Assembly: GCF_015207425.1 (NCBI RefSeq)
Contig: NZ_JADEWZ010000023.1
Coordinates: 1 to 64,000, forward strand
Length of the DNA stretch: 64,000 bases
From: Lusitaniella coriacea LEGE 07157
Lineage (GTDB): Bacteria > Cyanobacteriota > Cyanobacteriia > Cyanobacteriales > Spirulinaceae
Reading direction: 5' to 3'
This document shows positions 1-9,408 of this stretch, in pieces. The notes beneath the pieces were generated by a model. That model was not told where the DNA came from. It searched no databases and was given only the letters and a program-made list of their open reading frames with translations. The translations under genes and the position numbers were made by a program. The first letter of the stretch is position 1, and each line of letters starts with the position of its first letter.

Positions 1-2922
1 CCCAACACCCCCATCGCCCAAACCCCCAACACTCCAACCTCAACCCTCCCCCGCATCACCCCCAGAATCAGCGCCCAATTCACCACCGGGCCCGGAACCG
101 GATACCAAAGCGCCTTCAGCAGCCTTCAAGCCTTCATCCCCCTCAGCCAAACCCCCGGTCAAAACATCACCTTCACCCAAACCCACCTCAACATCGCCAC
201 CCCCAGCGGACAACTCGGCGGCAACCTTCTCCTCGGCTACCGCCACCACCTCCCCCAACCCAACCTTATCCTCGGAGGCTACCTCAGCTACGACATCCGC
301 AACACCGGAAACAACACCTTCCACCAACTTGGAAGCGGACTCGAAATCCTCGCAGACCCCTGGGAAATCCACCTCAACGGCTACCTCCCCCTCGGCGACA
401 CCCACCAACTCTCCTCCGAAACCCTCACAACCCAAAGCACCACCCTCAGCAACCCCCGCTTCCTCGGCAACCGCCTCAAACTCACCCAACAAACCCAAAC
501 CCTGCGCAACCGCACCTACGAATCCGCCCTCTCCGGAATGGACATAGAAGCCGGAACCCAACTGATTGCCTGGGAAGGCGGCAACCTCAAAGGCTTCCTC
601 GGCAGCTACCTCTACAGCGGCAGCAACATCCCCACCTTCGCCGGATTCCGCAGCCGCCTAGTTGCCCATCCCACCCGCAACCTCAACCTCGGCATCTCCC
701 TGCAAACCGACACTCAATTCGGCACCAACCTCACCTTCACCCTCGGCGCATCCTGGGGCGGTTCCCCCAGTGGAGAAAGAACCCCCCAACAAGAATCCCT
801 CCTCACCCGTCTCGCCAACCCCGTCCTTCGCCAAGACAACATCGCCATCCAACAGCAAAGGCAAAGCGACATCCTCATCGCCAGCAGCGAAATCGATGCC
901 CTCAACCCCGCAACCGGACAGCCCTTCTTCATCCGCTTTGTCAACCTCAACGGAACTGCTGGCAGTGGAACAATTGAAAGCCCCCTCAACAGCATCATCG
1001 ATGCCCTCAACGGCATCCCCAGCGACAGCAATCAAATCGTCTACGTCATTGGAACTGGAAGCAGTACCGGATTCACCATCCCCAGCAGCGTGCAAGTCCT
1101 CTCAAGCGGCCCCGTCCAAACAATCAACACCCCCTTTGGAACCGTCCAACTCCCCAACTCCGGAAGTGGGAACATCCCCACCATCAACGGAACTGTCACC
1201 CTCAACGCCAACAGCGTCCTCAACGGCTTCAACGTCGTTACGGGTCTTTCTGTTGCACCGGGAGGGGGAATCATCCTCGATGGGTTATCGGGGAACTTTG
1301 AGGTGAAAAATAGCACAATTACCGTCACTAACCCCGGTGCGAGTGGCATTTCCTGTAGCGATATTACCGGAGTTGCGAACCTCGATATTAGCGGTACGAC
1401 GATTAATGTCAACAATACCGATGGCAATGGAATTCGCTGTACGAATGTCAGTGGAACGGTGGGAATTAGCGCCCCAACTCAAGCAGCGACGATTACGACG
1501 AATAATACTCAAGCAGGAATCTTTTTGCAGAACAATTCAGGGACGGTGAGTTTATCCGACCTCAACATCACTGCAAATGGAGGAAGAATTTTAGAAGCCA
1601 CCACCACTGGAAATACAACAATCAGTAACAGCACATTAGCGAGTAATAATTCAGCGAGTGAAGGAATCTTAATTGATGGGGTGAGTGGCACGTTGGGAAT
1701 TAGCAATACGGGAATTAATCTGACAATGCCCACGAGTAATGGAATTTCTCTGAACAATATTACGGGAGGAGTGAATATTGCTGCTAATACGGGGAGTACG
1801 ATTAGTAATGCTGGTGCTGCGGGAATTCTATTACAAAATTCTGCAACGGGAAGCATTGCCCTGTCGAATTTCCAAATTACAAATCCGACGGGAGAGGGGG
1901 TGTTGGGGAGTAATGTGAATAATTTGACGCTGCAATCTCTCAATATTAGCGATGCGACGGATGGGGTGAGTTTGAGCAATGCAACGGGAGCAATTAGTTT
2001 GGAGAATAGTCAGATTAGTAATTCAACGAGTCGGGGGTTCTTTTTGGCGAATACGACGGGGACGGTGAGTAGTTTGAATCTGACGAATAATACGCTGACG
2101 AATTCTAATTTTGATGCGGTGCGCATTGATTTGTCGGGAACGGCTGTGGTGACTAACGCCACATTTTCGGGGAATACAATCACTGGGGTGACGGCAGCAG
2201 ATGGGGATGGGATTGATATTGAGGCGATTAACAATAGCAGTATCAATGCAACCCTGAATAATAATCAGATTAGCAATGCAGGGAATTCGGGGATTGAGTT
2301 GGAGGTGCAGAATAGTTCAACATTCAATAGTACTTTGAGCAACAATACGATTGATAATTCTGGGGGGGATGGGGTTGTGTTTTTGCACAACAGCGACCAG
2401 AACCTCACGATGACGGCGAACAACAATACGATTAGTAATAGTGGAACTGCGGGAACGGGGATTGCTGGACCGGTAACTCCAACTTTTGGTGGAAATGGGG
2501 GTTTTGGGATTGCGGTGTTAACGTTAAATAACGGAAATCTTCAGTTAATTATTGAGAATAATACAGTTACTAATAGTCAGGATTCTAAGATTGGTATTGC
2601 TGCTAATCCGAGTAATGTGAATCCTGCTTTTGCGGGGAGTTCGAGAATTGATACAAGGATTCGCATGAATCAGATGACGGGGACTGGAGGGACAAATGGT
2701 GCGGGTTTTGCAATGCAAACTGATAGTGATTCAATAGCTTGCTTGCAAATTGAAAATAATACAAGTCCAACAACTCCCGGCTTTTTTCTTGCAAGAGGAG
2801 GGATAAATAATGATTTACAAATCCAGGGAAATCCCACACAAAATGCACAAACTAATGTACAGAATAATAATATGGGGACGGCGACAACATTTAATGTTAC
2901 GGTTGTTGCAGCGTGTCCGTAA
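1..2922 (+). CDS. Beta-barrel plus parallel beta-helix surface protein (5' truncated)
   Basis: The reading frame is open from base 1 to the TAA at 2920-2922, so the true start is upstream of the window. The first ~250 codons contain alternating hydrophobic strands rich in Gly, Tyr and Asn (GGYLSYDIRN, HLNGYLPLGD, LLLGYRHHL), typical of the inverse-autotransporter/intimin-like outer-membrane barrels found in cyanobacteria. From about base 910 to 2700 it becomes a long run of Asn/Thr/Ser/Gly-rich short repeats (NNTISN, GISLNN, NTITG) of a right-handed parallel beta-helix, presumably the surface-exposed passenger. Codon use changes abruptly near 1240: before it nearly every codon ends in C, after it A/T/G endings dominate. 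No adhesin or enzyme function can be assigned. The barrel class is inferred from strand pattern, not from a search. Confidence 0.75.
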   Translation, partial: PNTPIAQTPNTPTSTLPRITPRISAQFTTGPGTGYQSAFSSLQAFIPLSQTPGQNITFTQTHLNIATPSGQLGGNLLLGYRHHLPQPNLILGGYLSYDIRNTGNNTFHQLGSGLEILADPWEIHLNGYLPLGDTHQLSSETLTTQSTTLSNPRFLGNRLKLTQQTQTLRNRTYESALSGMDIEAGTQLIAWEGGNLKGFLGSYLYSGSNIPTFAGFRSRLVAHPTRNLNLGISLQTDTQFGTNLTFTLGASWGGSPSGERTPQQESLLTRLANPVLRQDNIAIQQQRQSDILIASSEIDALNPATGQPFFIRFVNLNGTAGSGTIESPLNSIIDALNGIPSDSNQIVYVIGTGSSTGFTIPSSVQVLSSGPVQTINTPFGTVQLPNSGSGNIPTINGTVTLNANSVLNGFNVVTGLSVAPGGGIILDGLSGNFEVKNSTITVTNPGASGISCSDITGVANLDISGTTINVNNTDGNGIRCTNVSGTVGISAPTQAATITTNNTQAGIFLQNNSGTVSLSDLNITANGGRILEATTTGNTTISNSTLASNNSASEGILIDGVSGTLGISNTGINLTMPTSNGISLNNITGGVNIAANTGSTISNAGAAGILLQNSATGSIALSNFQITNPTGEGVLGSNVNNLTLQSLNISDATDGVSLSNATGAISLENSQISNSTSRGFFLANTTGTVSSLNLTNNTLTNSNFDAVRIDLSGTAVVTNATFSGNTITGVTAADGDGIDIEAINNSSINATLNNNQISNAGNSGIELEVQNSSTFNSTLSNNTIDNSGGDGVVFLHNSDQNLTMTANNNTISNSGTAGTGIAGPVTPTFGGNGGFGIAVLTLNNGNLQLIIENNTVTNSQDSKIGIAANPSNVNPAFAGSSRIDTRIRMNQMTGTGGTNGAGFAMQTDSDSIACLQIENNTSPTTPGFFLARGGINNDLQIQGNPTQNAQTNVQNNNMGTATTFNVTVVAACP

Positions 2923-2937
2923 AACGGGATTTATTGC

Positions 2938-3153
2938 TCAATCAATCACTTGCAACCATCCTTTTTGCAGGCGGTCGAATACTTCTCTTATTTTGGCTTG
3001 TTCTTGAGTGCTGAGAGGATTTTCTGAGCGAATAGCTGCTTCAAACCAGATTCGGTCGGTGCGGGTTATTTTACCGGAAAGGATAATTTTGGTGGCAATT
3101 CTATCAAGAGAATAATGCGATAAGGAACCTGAAACTTGAGCGTTCATATTCAT
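2938..3153 (-). CDS. Small conserved-looking hypothetical protein (71 aa)
   Basis: A 71-residue soluble protein with no signal peptide or membrane segment. It is mixed helical and charged, with a C-terminal helix (AKIREVFDRLQKGWLQVID). A GGAG ribosome-binding site lies about 7 bases before the ATG at 3153, which supports this start over the second Met. It is convergent with the beta-helix gene, with 15 bases between the stops. The form (LDRIATKIILSGKITRTDR) resembles small cyanobacterial proteins of unknown function; I do not recognise a family. Confidence 0.6.
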   Translation of the reverse strand: MNMNAQVSGSLSHYSLDRIATKIILSGKITRTDRIWFEAAIRSENPLSTQEQAKIREVFDRLQKGWLQVID

Positions 3154-3421
3154 GAATTTCTCCGTATTCCTATTATTCTCAGTTTAGTCAAAACTACAGG
3201 AATTTGGGTAAAGTTCATGTGAAAATACTCTGGGTTTGATGAAGTTTGAATGAAGATACTATTGTTATTTCTATTTTTCCGAAATTACTCTGAGAGTATA
3301 AAAATATCTAGATCGTTGAAATAGCTTATTAATTGAATTTTTGGAAAAATCAAGAATTTAGGTGCATTTTAAAGGCTAATTCCGTTACTTATCACACGCT
3401 AATCCTTAATAGCTTTATTTT

Positions 3422-3817
3422 CTACTTCATAATGGGGCTGCCGTGATGATGAACTAGATACCATTTTTGGGCCATTTTTGCGAAGATATTGGTTGCCATT
3501 GACTGTGCTTTAAACTTTCTCCCGCGACTCACTTGAAGTACGCTCTCTAGGAGTAGAATATAGGCAATTTGCTGACCAATCTCAACATTGATGATTTCGG
3601 TGTCAATTTCGATGGATTCGGTGCTGCGAAAAATTTTTTCCCAGGTGGTGCGAATTTGTTGCCAACCGCATAGCGCTTTTCGTCCGGGATGAATGCAGAT
3701 ACTTCCTGTTCCTTGGGACCAAAGTAAGCTCATGGCTTTTAAGTCTTTTTGCTCAAAGGCACGATAGAAGGCTTCGTTAGCTGCGAGAATTTGGGCGCGA
3801 TCGTTTTTATCGGTCAT
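3422..3817 (-). CDS. SnoaL/NTF2-like protein (DUF4440-type)
   Basis: The 131-residue protein has the features of the NTF2-like SnoaL fold: an N-terminal helix (ILAANEAFYRAFEQKDLKAM) followed by a W-containing strand, the ICIHPGRKALCGW segment, and C-terminal strands ending KWYLVHHHGSP. Proteins of this type act as small-molecule isomerases or hydrolases, or as association domains; no substrate can be inferred. The frame continues upstream to an ATG at 3964, but those 49 residues are not NTF2-like, so the ATG at 3817 (MTDKNDRAQ) is preferred. Neither start has a clear ribosome-binding site. It stands alone, with about 200 bases before comFB. Confidence 0.7.
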   Translation of the reverse strand: MTDKNDRAQILAANEAFYRAFEQKDLKAMSLLWSQGTGSICIHPGRKALCGWQQIRTTWEKIFRSTESIEIDTEIINVEIGQQIAYILLLESVLQVSRGRKFKAQSMATNIFAKMAQKWYLVHHHGSPIMK

Positions 3818-4013
3818 GGTTTTGAAGAATTGTATTTTTGGTTGGTGGGTATTATCCGCACTGCATGATGCTAAAAAAGCTTTGGGTTGCAGAGAGACAA
3901 GTTTTGGTGGAGAAAGGGTAAAACCCAACACAACTTTGCGCGTGCTGGGTTTCACGAGATTCAATCCAATGAATAAAGTACGATAGGTTCGCTAACAAAA
4001 GCTTTGGATGCGG

Positions 4014-4592
4014 TCAGAGTCCTCGGTAACGATCGCGTTTTCGCTGTCGTCGTGTAATCTTTTCAGTTTGCGCTTGCGTTAACTCCCCTTCCATTGCCTG
4101 AACGAGGGTTTGTCGGACGGTTTCGACCATCGTATTCCAAGTGAGATCGCCTTGGAGTAAGAGTTCTTGAAGCGCGTTAAGGGCGTTGTGAGCGATGCGC
4201 TCTTCGGTGCCTTCCGGGGGAGGAAGGGGTGTGGAACTCCGGAGGGGATCTCGTTGTATGGCAGCGAAGCTTTGACGAACGACTGTTTGAATTTTTTCTT
4301 GGAGGTCTTGTTCGGCGCGGTGACACTGTTGCTGCCAACCTTCTTCGCTGGAGGCGTAGAGTGGCGGTAGGTGGTTGAGAGCAAAGGTAATGACTTGCGA
4401 AGGCTCAATATAACGAGCGAGGTTAGCTGGTAATTGTTTGAGCTGTCGTTCGACTTCTTTGACCACCAAAACTTCCATCACATTGCGATAGGTTTTGGGA
4501 TAATTTGCTGATGTCATTTTCCGACCCACCTGGAAGCGCGTTTGATTTGAGCGATCCAATCGATGTTGGTTGAATGAGTGTTCGGTTTTCAT
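4014..4592 (-). CDS. comFB: ComFB family protein (probable c-di-GMP receptor)
   Basis: The 192-residue protein carries the ComFB signature: [19 protein letters not shown] near residue 37, then an [16 protein letters not shown] block near residue 70. That block precedes a helical segment and a basic C-terminus ([12 protein letters not shown]). ComFB was named from the Bacillus late-competence operon. In cyanobacteria, members of the family have been reported to bind cyclic di-GMP and to affect natural competence and cell size. Its ATG (4590-4592) overlaps the thiG stop as ATGA, so the two genes are probably translationally coupled. A downstream Met at residue 26 is an alternative start, nearer to the usual length of the conserved domain. 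Confidence 0.8.
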   Translation of the reverse strand: MKTEHSFNQHRLDRSNQTRFQVGRKMTSANYPKTYRNVMEVLVVKEVERQLKQLPANLARYIEPSQVITFALNHLPPLYASSEEGWQQQCHRAEQDLQEKIQTVVRQSFAAIQRDPLRSSTPLPPPEGTEERIAHNALNALQELLLQGDLTWNTMVETVRQTLVQAMEGELTQAQTEKITRRQRKRDRYRGL

Positions 4593-5449
4593 TTTTGAGA
4601 GTCCTCTAGTTGAGTAATTGTTCCAGTGAGAGGAGAACTCGCGCTGGCATAGGTTTTTACTGGGATGCGCCCAGCAAGGTGCGCTAATCGTCCGGCGACT
4701 GTCGCTAAACCCATTGCCTTTGCCATATTGGTGGGGTTTTGGGCAAGCGCGATCGCGCTATTAATTAACAAGGCATCTGCACCCATCTCCATTGCGGCTG
4801 CCGCTTCACTCGGCGTGGCAATACCTGCATCTACAACGACGGGTACCCCAGATTCCGCAATAATAATTTGAATATTTGCTGTATTTTGTAATCCTTGCCC
4901 CGAACCAATCGGAGAACCTAATGGCATTACGGTGACACAGCCGATTTCTTCAAGGCGTTTAGCGAGCAAAGGGTCTGCGTTAATATAGGGAAGAACGGCA
5001 AAACCTTCACGAACGAGCTGTTCTGCTGCTTCTAGGGTGCCGATGGGGTCGGGCAATAAGTATTTGGGGTCTGGAATGACTTCCAGCTTCACAAAGTTGT
5101 TATCTTCCTGACCGAGTAGTTTCGCCATTTCTCGCCCTAAACGAGCCACGCGAACGGCTTCGGATGCCGTTTTGCAGCCTGCGGTATTGGGTAGCATCCA
5201 CACCTTTGTCCAGTCAATGGCTTCAGCGAGTCCTTCGTGTCCGGGTGCTTGAGTTTGGACGCGACGCACTGCAACAGTTACAATTTGACACTCACTCGCA
5301 GCGATGCTTTGCTGCATCTGTTCGAGACTTGAGTATTTACCCGTTCCGGTCATCAAACGAGAGTGAAAGGTTCGTCCCGCAATCGTTAAAGGTTCGATTT
5401 CAAGAGATGAGGGAGTGAAGTGCGGCGATGGTTTTGTTAAAGAAGCCAT
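4589..5449 (-). CDS. thiG: Thiazole synthase ThiG
   Basis: ThiG makes the thiazole phosphate moiety of thiamine from 1-deoxy-D-xylulose 5-phosphate, dehydroglycine and ThiS thiocarboxylate. The protein is 286 residues and covers the whole TIM-barrel: the LMTGTGKY opening, the Schiff-base lysine (K121 in [11 protein letters not shown]), [20 protein letters not shown] and [19 protein letters not shown] with phosphate-binding glycines. The N-terminal ~18 residues are a non-conserved extension. No thiS or thiE lies nearby. The stop overlaps comFB. No TPP riboswitch is recognisable in the 107 bases up to the TnpB element, whose insertion may have displaced the native upstream region. Confidence 0.95.
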   Translation of the reverse strand: MASLTKPSPHFTPSSLEIEPLTIAGRTFHSRLMTGTGKYSSLEQMQQSIAASECQIVTVAVRRVQTQAPGHEGLAEAIDWTKVWMLPNTAGCKTASEAVRVARLGREMAKLLGQEDNNFVKLEVIPDPKYLLPDPIGTLEAAEQLVREGFAVLPYINADPLLAKRLEEIGCVTVMPLGSPIGSGQGLQNTANIQIIIAESGVPVVVDAGIATPSEAAAAMEMGADALLINSAIALAQNPTNMAKAMGLATVAGRLAHLAGRIPVKTYASASSPLTGTITQLEDSQK

Positions 5450-5542
5450 AGATCGAGAGTGGATTTGTATAAACCTAGCGTAAGCAAAGTTACTACTTTT
5501 TCTTTCACTGTATCTATTTCTGTGAACTACCTACACTAAATT

Positions 5543-5565
5543 GAAGCAATTATAGTTTAGGCTTC
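5543..5565 (-). repeat. Right-end hairpin of the TnpB element
   Basis: GAAGC and GCTTC form a 5-bp stem with a 13-base loop overlapping the last bases of tnpB. Subterminal hairpins in this position are the recognition structures of IS200/IS605 ends and form part of the guide-RNA scaffold in TnpB systems. The adjoining bases at 5525-5540 would hold the guide boundary. Assignment rests on position and structure only. Confidence 0.45.
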
Positions 5566-6759
5566 TAACTTCATAGGGGAATGCCTCAGAACGGACTTGC
5601 GTCCCAACGTTGGTCTGACTTCCCCTCCGTTAGCAGAAACGGCTGTTCCATCCGTCTGTAGCAATCTGATACCTTCTCCCCTAATATTTGTTGCTGCATT
5701 ACCATCCCGGTCGTGACGAGTGCCACAGTGAAGACAAGTCCATTCTCTAACATCAAGTGGCAACTTATCGCTCTGGTAATAGCAATTAGAACAGAGCTTA
5801 GAACTAGGGAACCATCGGTCAATCTCTACCAGCTTGCCGCCCTTTTTCTCTAGCTTGTAAGCTAAGAAATTAGTAAAAGTTCCCCATCCAACGTCAGATA
5901 TCGCTTTAGCTAAATTGGGGTTGCGTACCATGCCTTTGACATTAAGATTTTCCACTACGACAACTTGGTTTTCGTTAACGAGTTTTCTTGACAACTTATG
6001 CAGAAAATCCTGACGGGATTGAGTTACCCGCTCGTACACTTTAGCTACGGTCTTTCTCGCTTTGTTCCTTGAATTACTCCCTTTTTGCTTTTTGGCTAGC
6101 TTCTGTTGCTTGCGTTTGAGGTTTTTTTCATGTTTGGCTAGGTGCTTGGGATTATTGTATTTAGAGACTTTAGTGCCATCACTCATAATCGCAAAATGAG
6201 TCAATCCTAAATCAATCCCAATGACTCTACCTTCGGTTGAAGCTGTTGGATTTTCACCCTCAGCCTCGGTTAGTATTGATGCAAAATATTTCCCGGATGG
6301 CTCTAAACTGACCGTTACGGTTTTGATTGCTCCCTCGATATTCCTGTGCAGTTTGGCTTTGATTTTGCCAACTTTGCCAGGAAACAGGACAAACCCTTCA
6401 ACTACCTTGACGTTCTGAGGGTACTGAATTGATTGCTTGCCATGTTTAGATTTATAGCGAGGGAATCTAGCGCGTCCTGCAAAAAAGTTTTTGTAGGCTG
6501 TTGTTAGATTAAGTGTCGTTGCTTGCAATACTTGGCTATAGCATTGAGACAACCATCTAGTTTCTTCTGCTTTTTTAAGTTTTGGCAAAAAAGCATTAAG
6601 TGCTGACTGACCCAGGCTTTTACCCGTTTCTTTATAAGTCTCAATTGACTGATTGAGAGCGTAGTTCCACCACCATCTAGCACAACCAAAGTGCTGAGAT
6701 AATATGACTTGTTGCTCTAATGTGGGGTAAAGTCGAACCTTGAGGGCTTTGCGTAGCAT
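5557..6759 (-). CDS. tnpB: TnpB-family RNA-guided nuclease (IS605 OrfB)
   Basis: The 400-residue protein is full length for TnpB. It has the N-terminal WED/HTH region beginning LRKALKVRLYPTLEQQ, then a RuvC-like nuclease with all three acidic residues: D183 in GIDLGLTHFA, E270 in VVVENLNVKGM and D352 in RDGNAATNI. Between the last two is a zinc ribbon with CSNC (323-326) and CLHC (342-345). TnpB proteins use an RNA from the element's right end to cut donor-joint DNA and retain the element. All catalytic and zinc-binding residues are present with no frameshift, so the protein may be active. The start at 6759 gives the standard N-terminus. It lies between thiG and the DUF3172 gene. Confidence 0.93.
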   Translation of the reverse strand: MLRKALKVRLYPTLEQQVILSQHFGCARWWWNYALNQSIETYKETGKSLGQSALNAFLPKLKKAEETRWLSQCYSQVLQATTLNLTTAYKNFFAGRARFPRYKSKHGKQSIQYPQNVKVVEGFVLFPGKVGKIKAKLHRNIEGAIKTVTVSLEPSGKYFASILTEAEGENPTASTEGRVIGIDLGLTHFAIMSDGTKVSKYNNPKHLAKHEKNLKRKQQKLAKKQKGSNSRNKARKTVAKVYERVTQSRQDFLHKLSRKLVNENQVVVVENLNVKGMVRNPNLAKAISDVGWGTFTNFLAYKLEKKGGKLVEIDRWFPSSKLCSNCYYQSDKLPLDVREWTCLHCGTRHDRDGNAATNIRGEGIRLLQTDGTAVSANGGEVRPTLGRKSVLRHSPMKLEA

Positions 6760-7084
6760 CTGAATATTCCCTTACTGCATTACACACTTTACAATAAGAA
6801 GATCGGGATGATTGGGAAATTTCTGTTCCTCCAATTTACCTACCTTTTATCTCACCACTACACTGAGTACAGTTATACCGGTGGACTTCCCGGCGAGTAG
6901 TTAAATTTATTGACCTCTTTGGATTGAGAAAGTGCAGGAATAAATTTTCCTTAAAGAAAATTGTAGCGAATAGCGCGCGATCGCGCTCTCAAATTTTTGA
7001 TTTTGTACTGAAATCTCCTATTGCTCTCCCAACATACATCGTTACAATGGTTGTTAAGTAGAAGCCTTTTTTTCAAAAGCCGCA
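6760..7084. other. Non-coding spacer: left end of TnpB element and DUF3172 promoter region
   Basis: The spacer contains the presumed left end of the TnpB element (to about 6900), one GCGATCGC octamer (around 6978) and the upstream region of the DUF3172 gene. No open frame or RNA gene was seen. Confidence 0.5.
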
Positions 7085-7657
7085 ATGAAACGCAGACCTA
7101 AATCTTCCTACGACCGTTCCTACGACTACGAGCGCCCTCCTAGCCCGAAACAGACTTCCCCGCGATCGTTCTTCAATTTCAGTTTGAATTACGCAACCTT
7201 GGCGTTGTTAGGGGGAATTTTGATTGCGGGAATTGGGATTGGCATTGCTTTTAATACGACTGCAAGTTTTAGTACTGAAAATGTTGCTTCTCGCGAGATC
7301 ATCGACCGCAGCGCGCCGAACGCAGAATTATGTCAGCAGTATGGTGCGAGCGCGATTGTAACGGATATGAAAGTTTATGTGACGCTTAATCCCTTCAAAG
7401 TTTTTGTGACAAAACCCGTCATGCAACCGGGTTGCGTTCTGCGTCAAAATAACTGGGCAATTTTGGAACAACAGAAATTAGTGAGTCACCAGCAGGTGAG
7501 CGAGTGCAAAAACCGCATGAATACATTTGGGTTTACAGGCAGTTTGGAAAGCTCGTCGCCGGAGATTACTTGTATCTATCCCAACGACGATGCGGGCAAT
7601 CACTTCGTCAATAAACCGGGAACGGCGATACCCAGAACTGGCCCGGACAACTTCTAA
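7085..7657 (+). CDS. DUF3172 family membrane-anchored protein
   Basis: The 190-residue protein has a basic, Pro-rich cytoplasmic N-terminus (about 38 residues), one strongly hydrophobic segment (YATLALLGGILIAGIGIGIAF, about 39-59) and a soluble domain with four Cys residues that probably lies outside the cytoplasm. The soluble domain includes ELCQQYGASAIVTDMKVYVTLNPFKVFV and MQPGCVLRQNNWAILEQQ. This matches what I recall of DUF3172, a family restricted to cyanobacteria and plastids with no assigned function. Paired cysteines in a membrane-anchored domain suggest disulphides (inference). The start is the first Met after a long AT-rich leader and has no strong ribosome-binding site. Confidence 0.8.
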   Translation: MKRRPKSSYDRSYDYERPPSPKQTSPRSFFNFSLNYATLALLGGILIAGIGIGIAFNTTASFSTENVASREIIDRSAPNAELCQQYGASAIVTDMKVYVTLNPFKVFVTKPVMQPGCVLRQNNWAILEQQKLVSHQQVSECKNRMNTFGFTGSLESSSPEITCIYPNDDAGNHFVNKPGTAIPRTGPDNF

Positions 7658-7781
7658 AACTGTAATTTCCCCATTTCCCTATTTCCCTAGCGCGATCCTT
7701 TTGTTCAGAATGATGAAGAAGACATTTTAGGAAGTGCGAGCATAGGGCAAAATGAGCGGATAATAGGTTTCTGGGGCAATT

Positions 7782-8120
7782 ATGTCAGAATTTTTAGATT
7801 TTCTTAAGCATAAATTCGCCTATGTTGCGATTGGAGAGTTTCAACCGGGGAAGTTTCTCGAAGCAGAACACCTGTTTGAGCAAGCGCCCGTCACTTCTTT
7901 TTACGAAGTGTGTAGCGAGATTGAAGCATCCAAGGAAAGTTAGCGGCGAGCTATCCTAGAAGGCAGGAGAAAAGAGCGGACGTGGTGGGAGGACAATTTT
8001 CCTGAAGACCCATTTTATCAGCGAGACTCGAACTCAGTTGTTATACTCGCGATCGCGTCCTCAAAAACTTCTAGGGAAATTTACATTTGTAACGGAAGGT
8101 CAAAAGCCTTACCAGATTGA
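7782..8120 (+). pseudogene. Small ORF interrupted by an in-frame amber codon
   Basis: An ATG at 7782 opens a 53-codon frame (MSEFLDFLKHKFAYVAIGEF at its start) ending at TAG 7941-7943. The same frame then stays open to TGA at 8118-8120 and continues in a protein-like way for about 28 codons (RRAILEGRRKERTWWEDNFP, then EDPFYQRD). A tail rich in W, E and D without a frameshift suggests that a ~85-residue gene acquired a premature amber stop. After QRDSN the sequence looks non-coding. I do not recognise the family. An intact 53-residue peptide remains possible. Confidence 0.45.
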
Positions 8121-8272
8121 GAATTCGCAACCTAATTTCATAAATTCACGGAAACTTTACAGAACTGAGTGAAAACTTTGTTATATTTTCACCGACAACG
8201 TGGAACTCTAGACAATAAGAAAAGACTGAGGTTAGTTTTATATTGATTAACAATTCAGATCGCGTTAGTCCT

Positions 8273-9205
8273 ATGAGAATCCTGGTAACAGGAGGTGCGG
8301 GTTTTCTCGGTTCCCATCTGATCGATCGATTGATGGAAGCCGGTCACGAAGTCCTCTGCTTAGACAACTTTTTCACCGGTCGCAAGCGGAATATCATTCA
8401 GTGGATGAATCATCCCAACTTTGAGTTGATTCGTCACGATATTACTGAACCCATTCGCCTAGAAGTCGATCAAATTTACCATCTCGCCTGTCCGGCTTCG
8501 CCCATCCACTATCAATACAACCCCGTTAAAACGATCAAAACCAACGTTATGGGGACGTTGAATATGTTGGGGTTAGCCAAGCGCGTTAAAGCAAGATTCT
8601 TCCTAGCCTCCACCTCCGAGGTGTACGGGGACCCGGACGTACATCCTCAAAGCGAAGACTATCGCGGTAATGTCAATTGCATTGGCATTCGGTCTTGCTA
8701 CGATGAAGGGAAGCGAGTCGCCGAAACTCTCGCCTTTGACTATCATCGTCAAAATGGCGTAGATATCCGAGTGGTACGGATTTTTAATACCTATGGCCCT
8801 CGGATGTTAGAAAACGACGGTCGCGTCGTCAGTAACTTTATCGTTCAAGCGTTACAGGGTAAACCCCTAACGGTTTATGGGGATGGTTCTCAAACTCGCA
8901 GTTTCTGCTATGTCTCCGACCTAGTTGAAGGCTTTATTCGCCTGATGAACAGCGAACACATCGGACCGATGAATTTGGGCAACCCCGGAGAATATACCAT
9001 TCTGGAGTTGGCGCAGACCATTCAAAACATGGTCAATCCCGATGCAGAATTGGTCTATCAACCCCTACCGCAGGACGATCCCAAGCAGCGCCAACCTGAT
9101 ATCACCAGGGCAAAACAATGGTTGAACTGGGAACCCACAATTCCCTTAGACAAAGGCTTAAAACAGACGATCGATTATTTCCGCGATCGCCTGAAACAAC
9201 CATAA
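8273..9205 (+). CDS. UDP-glucuronic acid decarboxylase (UDP-xylose synthase)
   Basis: This extended short-chain dehydrogenase converts UDP-glucuronate to UDP-xylose. The protein (310 residues from this start) has the NAD-binding [10 protein letters not shown] loop at its very N-terminus, the STSEVYGDP strand with the catalytic Ser/Thr, the YDEGK form of the YxxxK catalytic pair, and [10 protein letters not shown]. The SCYDEGKR and YGDPxxHPQ pattern is that of UDP-glucuronate decarboxylases rather than GalE epimerases. A TTG at 8243 would add ten residues, but the ATG at 8273 places the Rossmann motif at the usual distance. The next gene makes its substrate, so the pair forms a nucleotide-sugar route for cell-surface polysaccharide. 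Confidence 0.9.
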   Translation: MRILVTGGAGFLGSHLIDRLMEAGHEVLCLDNFFTGRKRNIIQWMNHPNFELIRHDITEPIRLEVDQIYHLACPASPIHYQYNPVKTIKTNVMGTLNMLGLAKRVKARFFLASTSEVYGDPDVHPQSEDYRGNVNCIGIRSCYDEGKRVAETLAFDYHRQNGVDIRVVRIFNTYGPRMLENDGRVVSNFIVQALQGKPLTVYGDGSQTRSFCYVSDLVEGFIRLMNSEHIGPMNLGNPGEYTILELAQTIQNMVNPDAELVYQPLPQDDPKQRQPDITRAKQWLNWEPTIPLDKGLKQTIDYFRDRLKQP

Positions 9206-9408
9206 AGCATCTGTAGAAAATAGGAGCGATATTGTTAATTTCGATATCCTTCCGATGGGAATTCTGGTTTGAATGCGCGATCGCGGGGTAACTTTTGGGA
9301 ACTCTAAAAGTAAGCAAGCTCAAAAGAGTTGAGTTTACACCCAACCCCCACAGCACATTGCGTAACGACTCAAAACAATAACTGACAACCGAACAGAGGA
9401 TTAATTCT

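Larger units (their letters stand above)
5540..6900 (-). mobile_element. IS200/IS605-superfamily element with tnpB only
   Basis: A stand-alone tnpB is bracketed by non-coding ends with small hairpins. At the right end, GAAGC (5543-5547) and GCTTC (5561-5565) form a stem around the tnpB stop codon, as expected for the end that also specifies the omega RNA. At the left side, around 6880-6900, a GC-rich segment (ACCGGTGGACTTCCCGGCGA) could be the opposing end. No tnpA (Y1 transposase) is present, so the element is probably moved in trans or immobile. Boundaries are approximate: these elements have no target-site duplication or terminal inverted repeat to fix them. Confidence 0.6.

Noticed and set aside
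40-561. Open frames on both strands within the C-rich barrel region
   Set aside because: The C-rich third-position bias keeps other frames open by chance; the in-frame barrel reading is protein-like.
5450-5542. Possible TPP riboswitch before thiG
   Set aside because: The conserved CTGAGA-type core is not seen; the stretch is short and bounded by the TnpB element.
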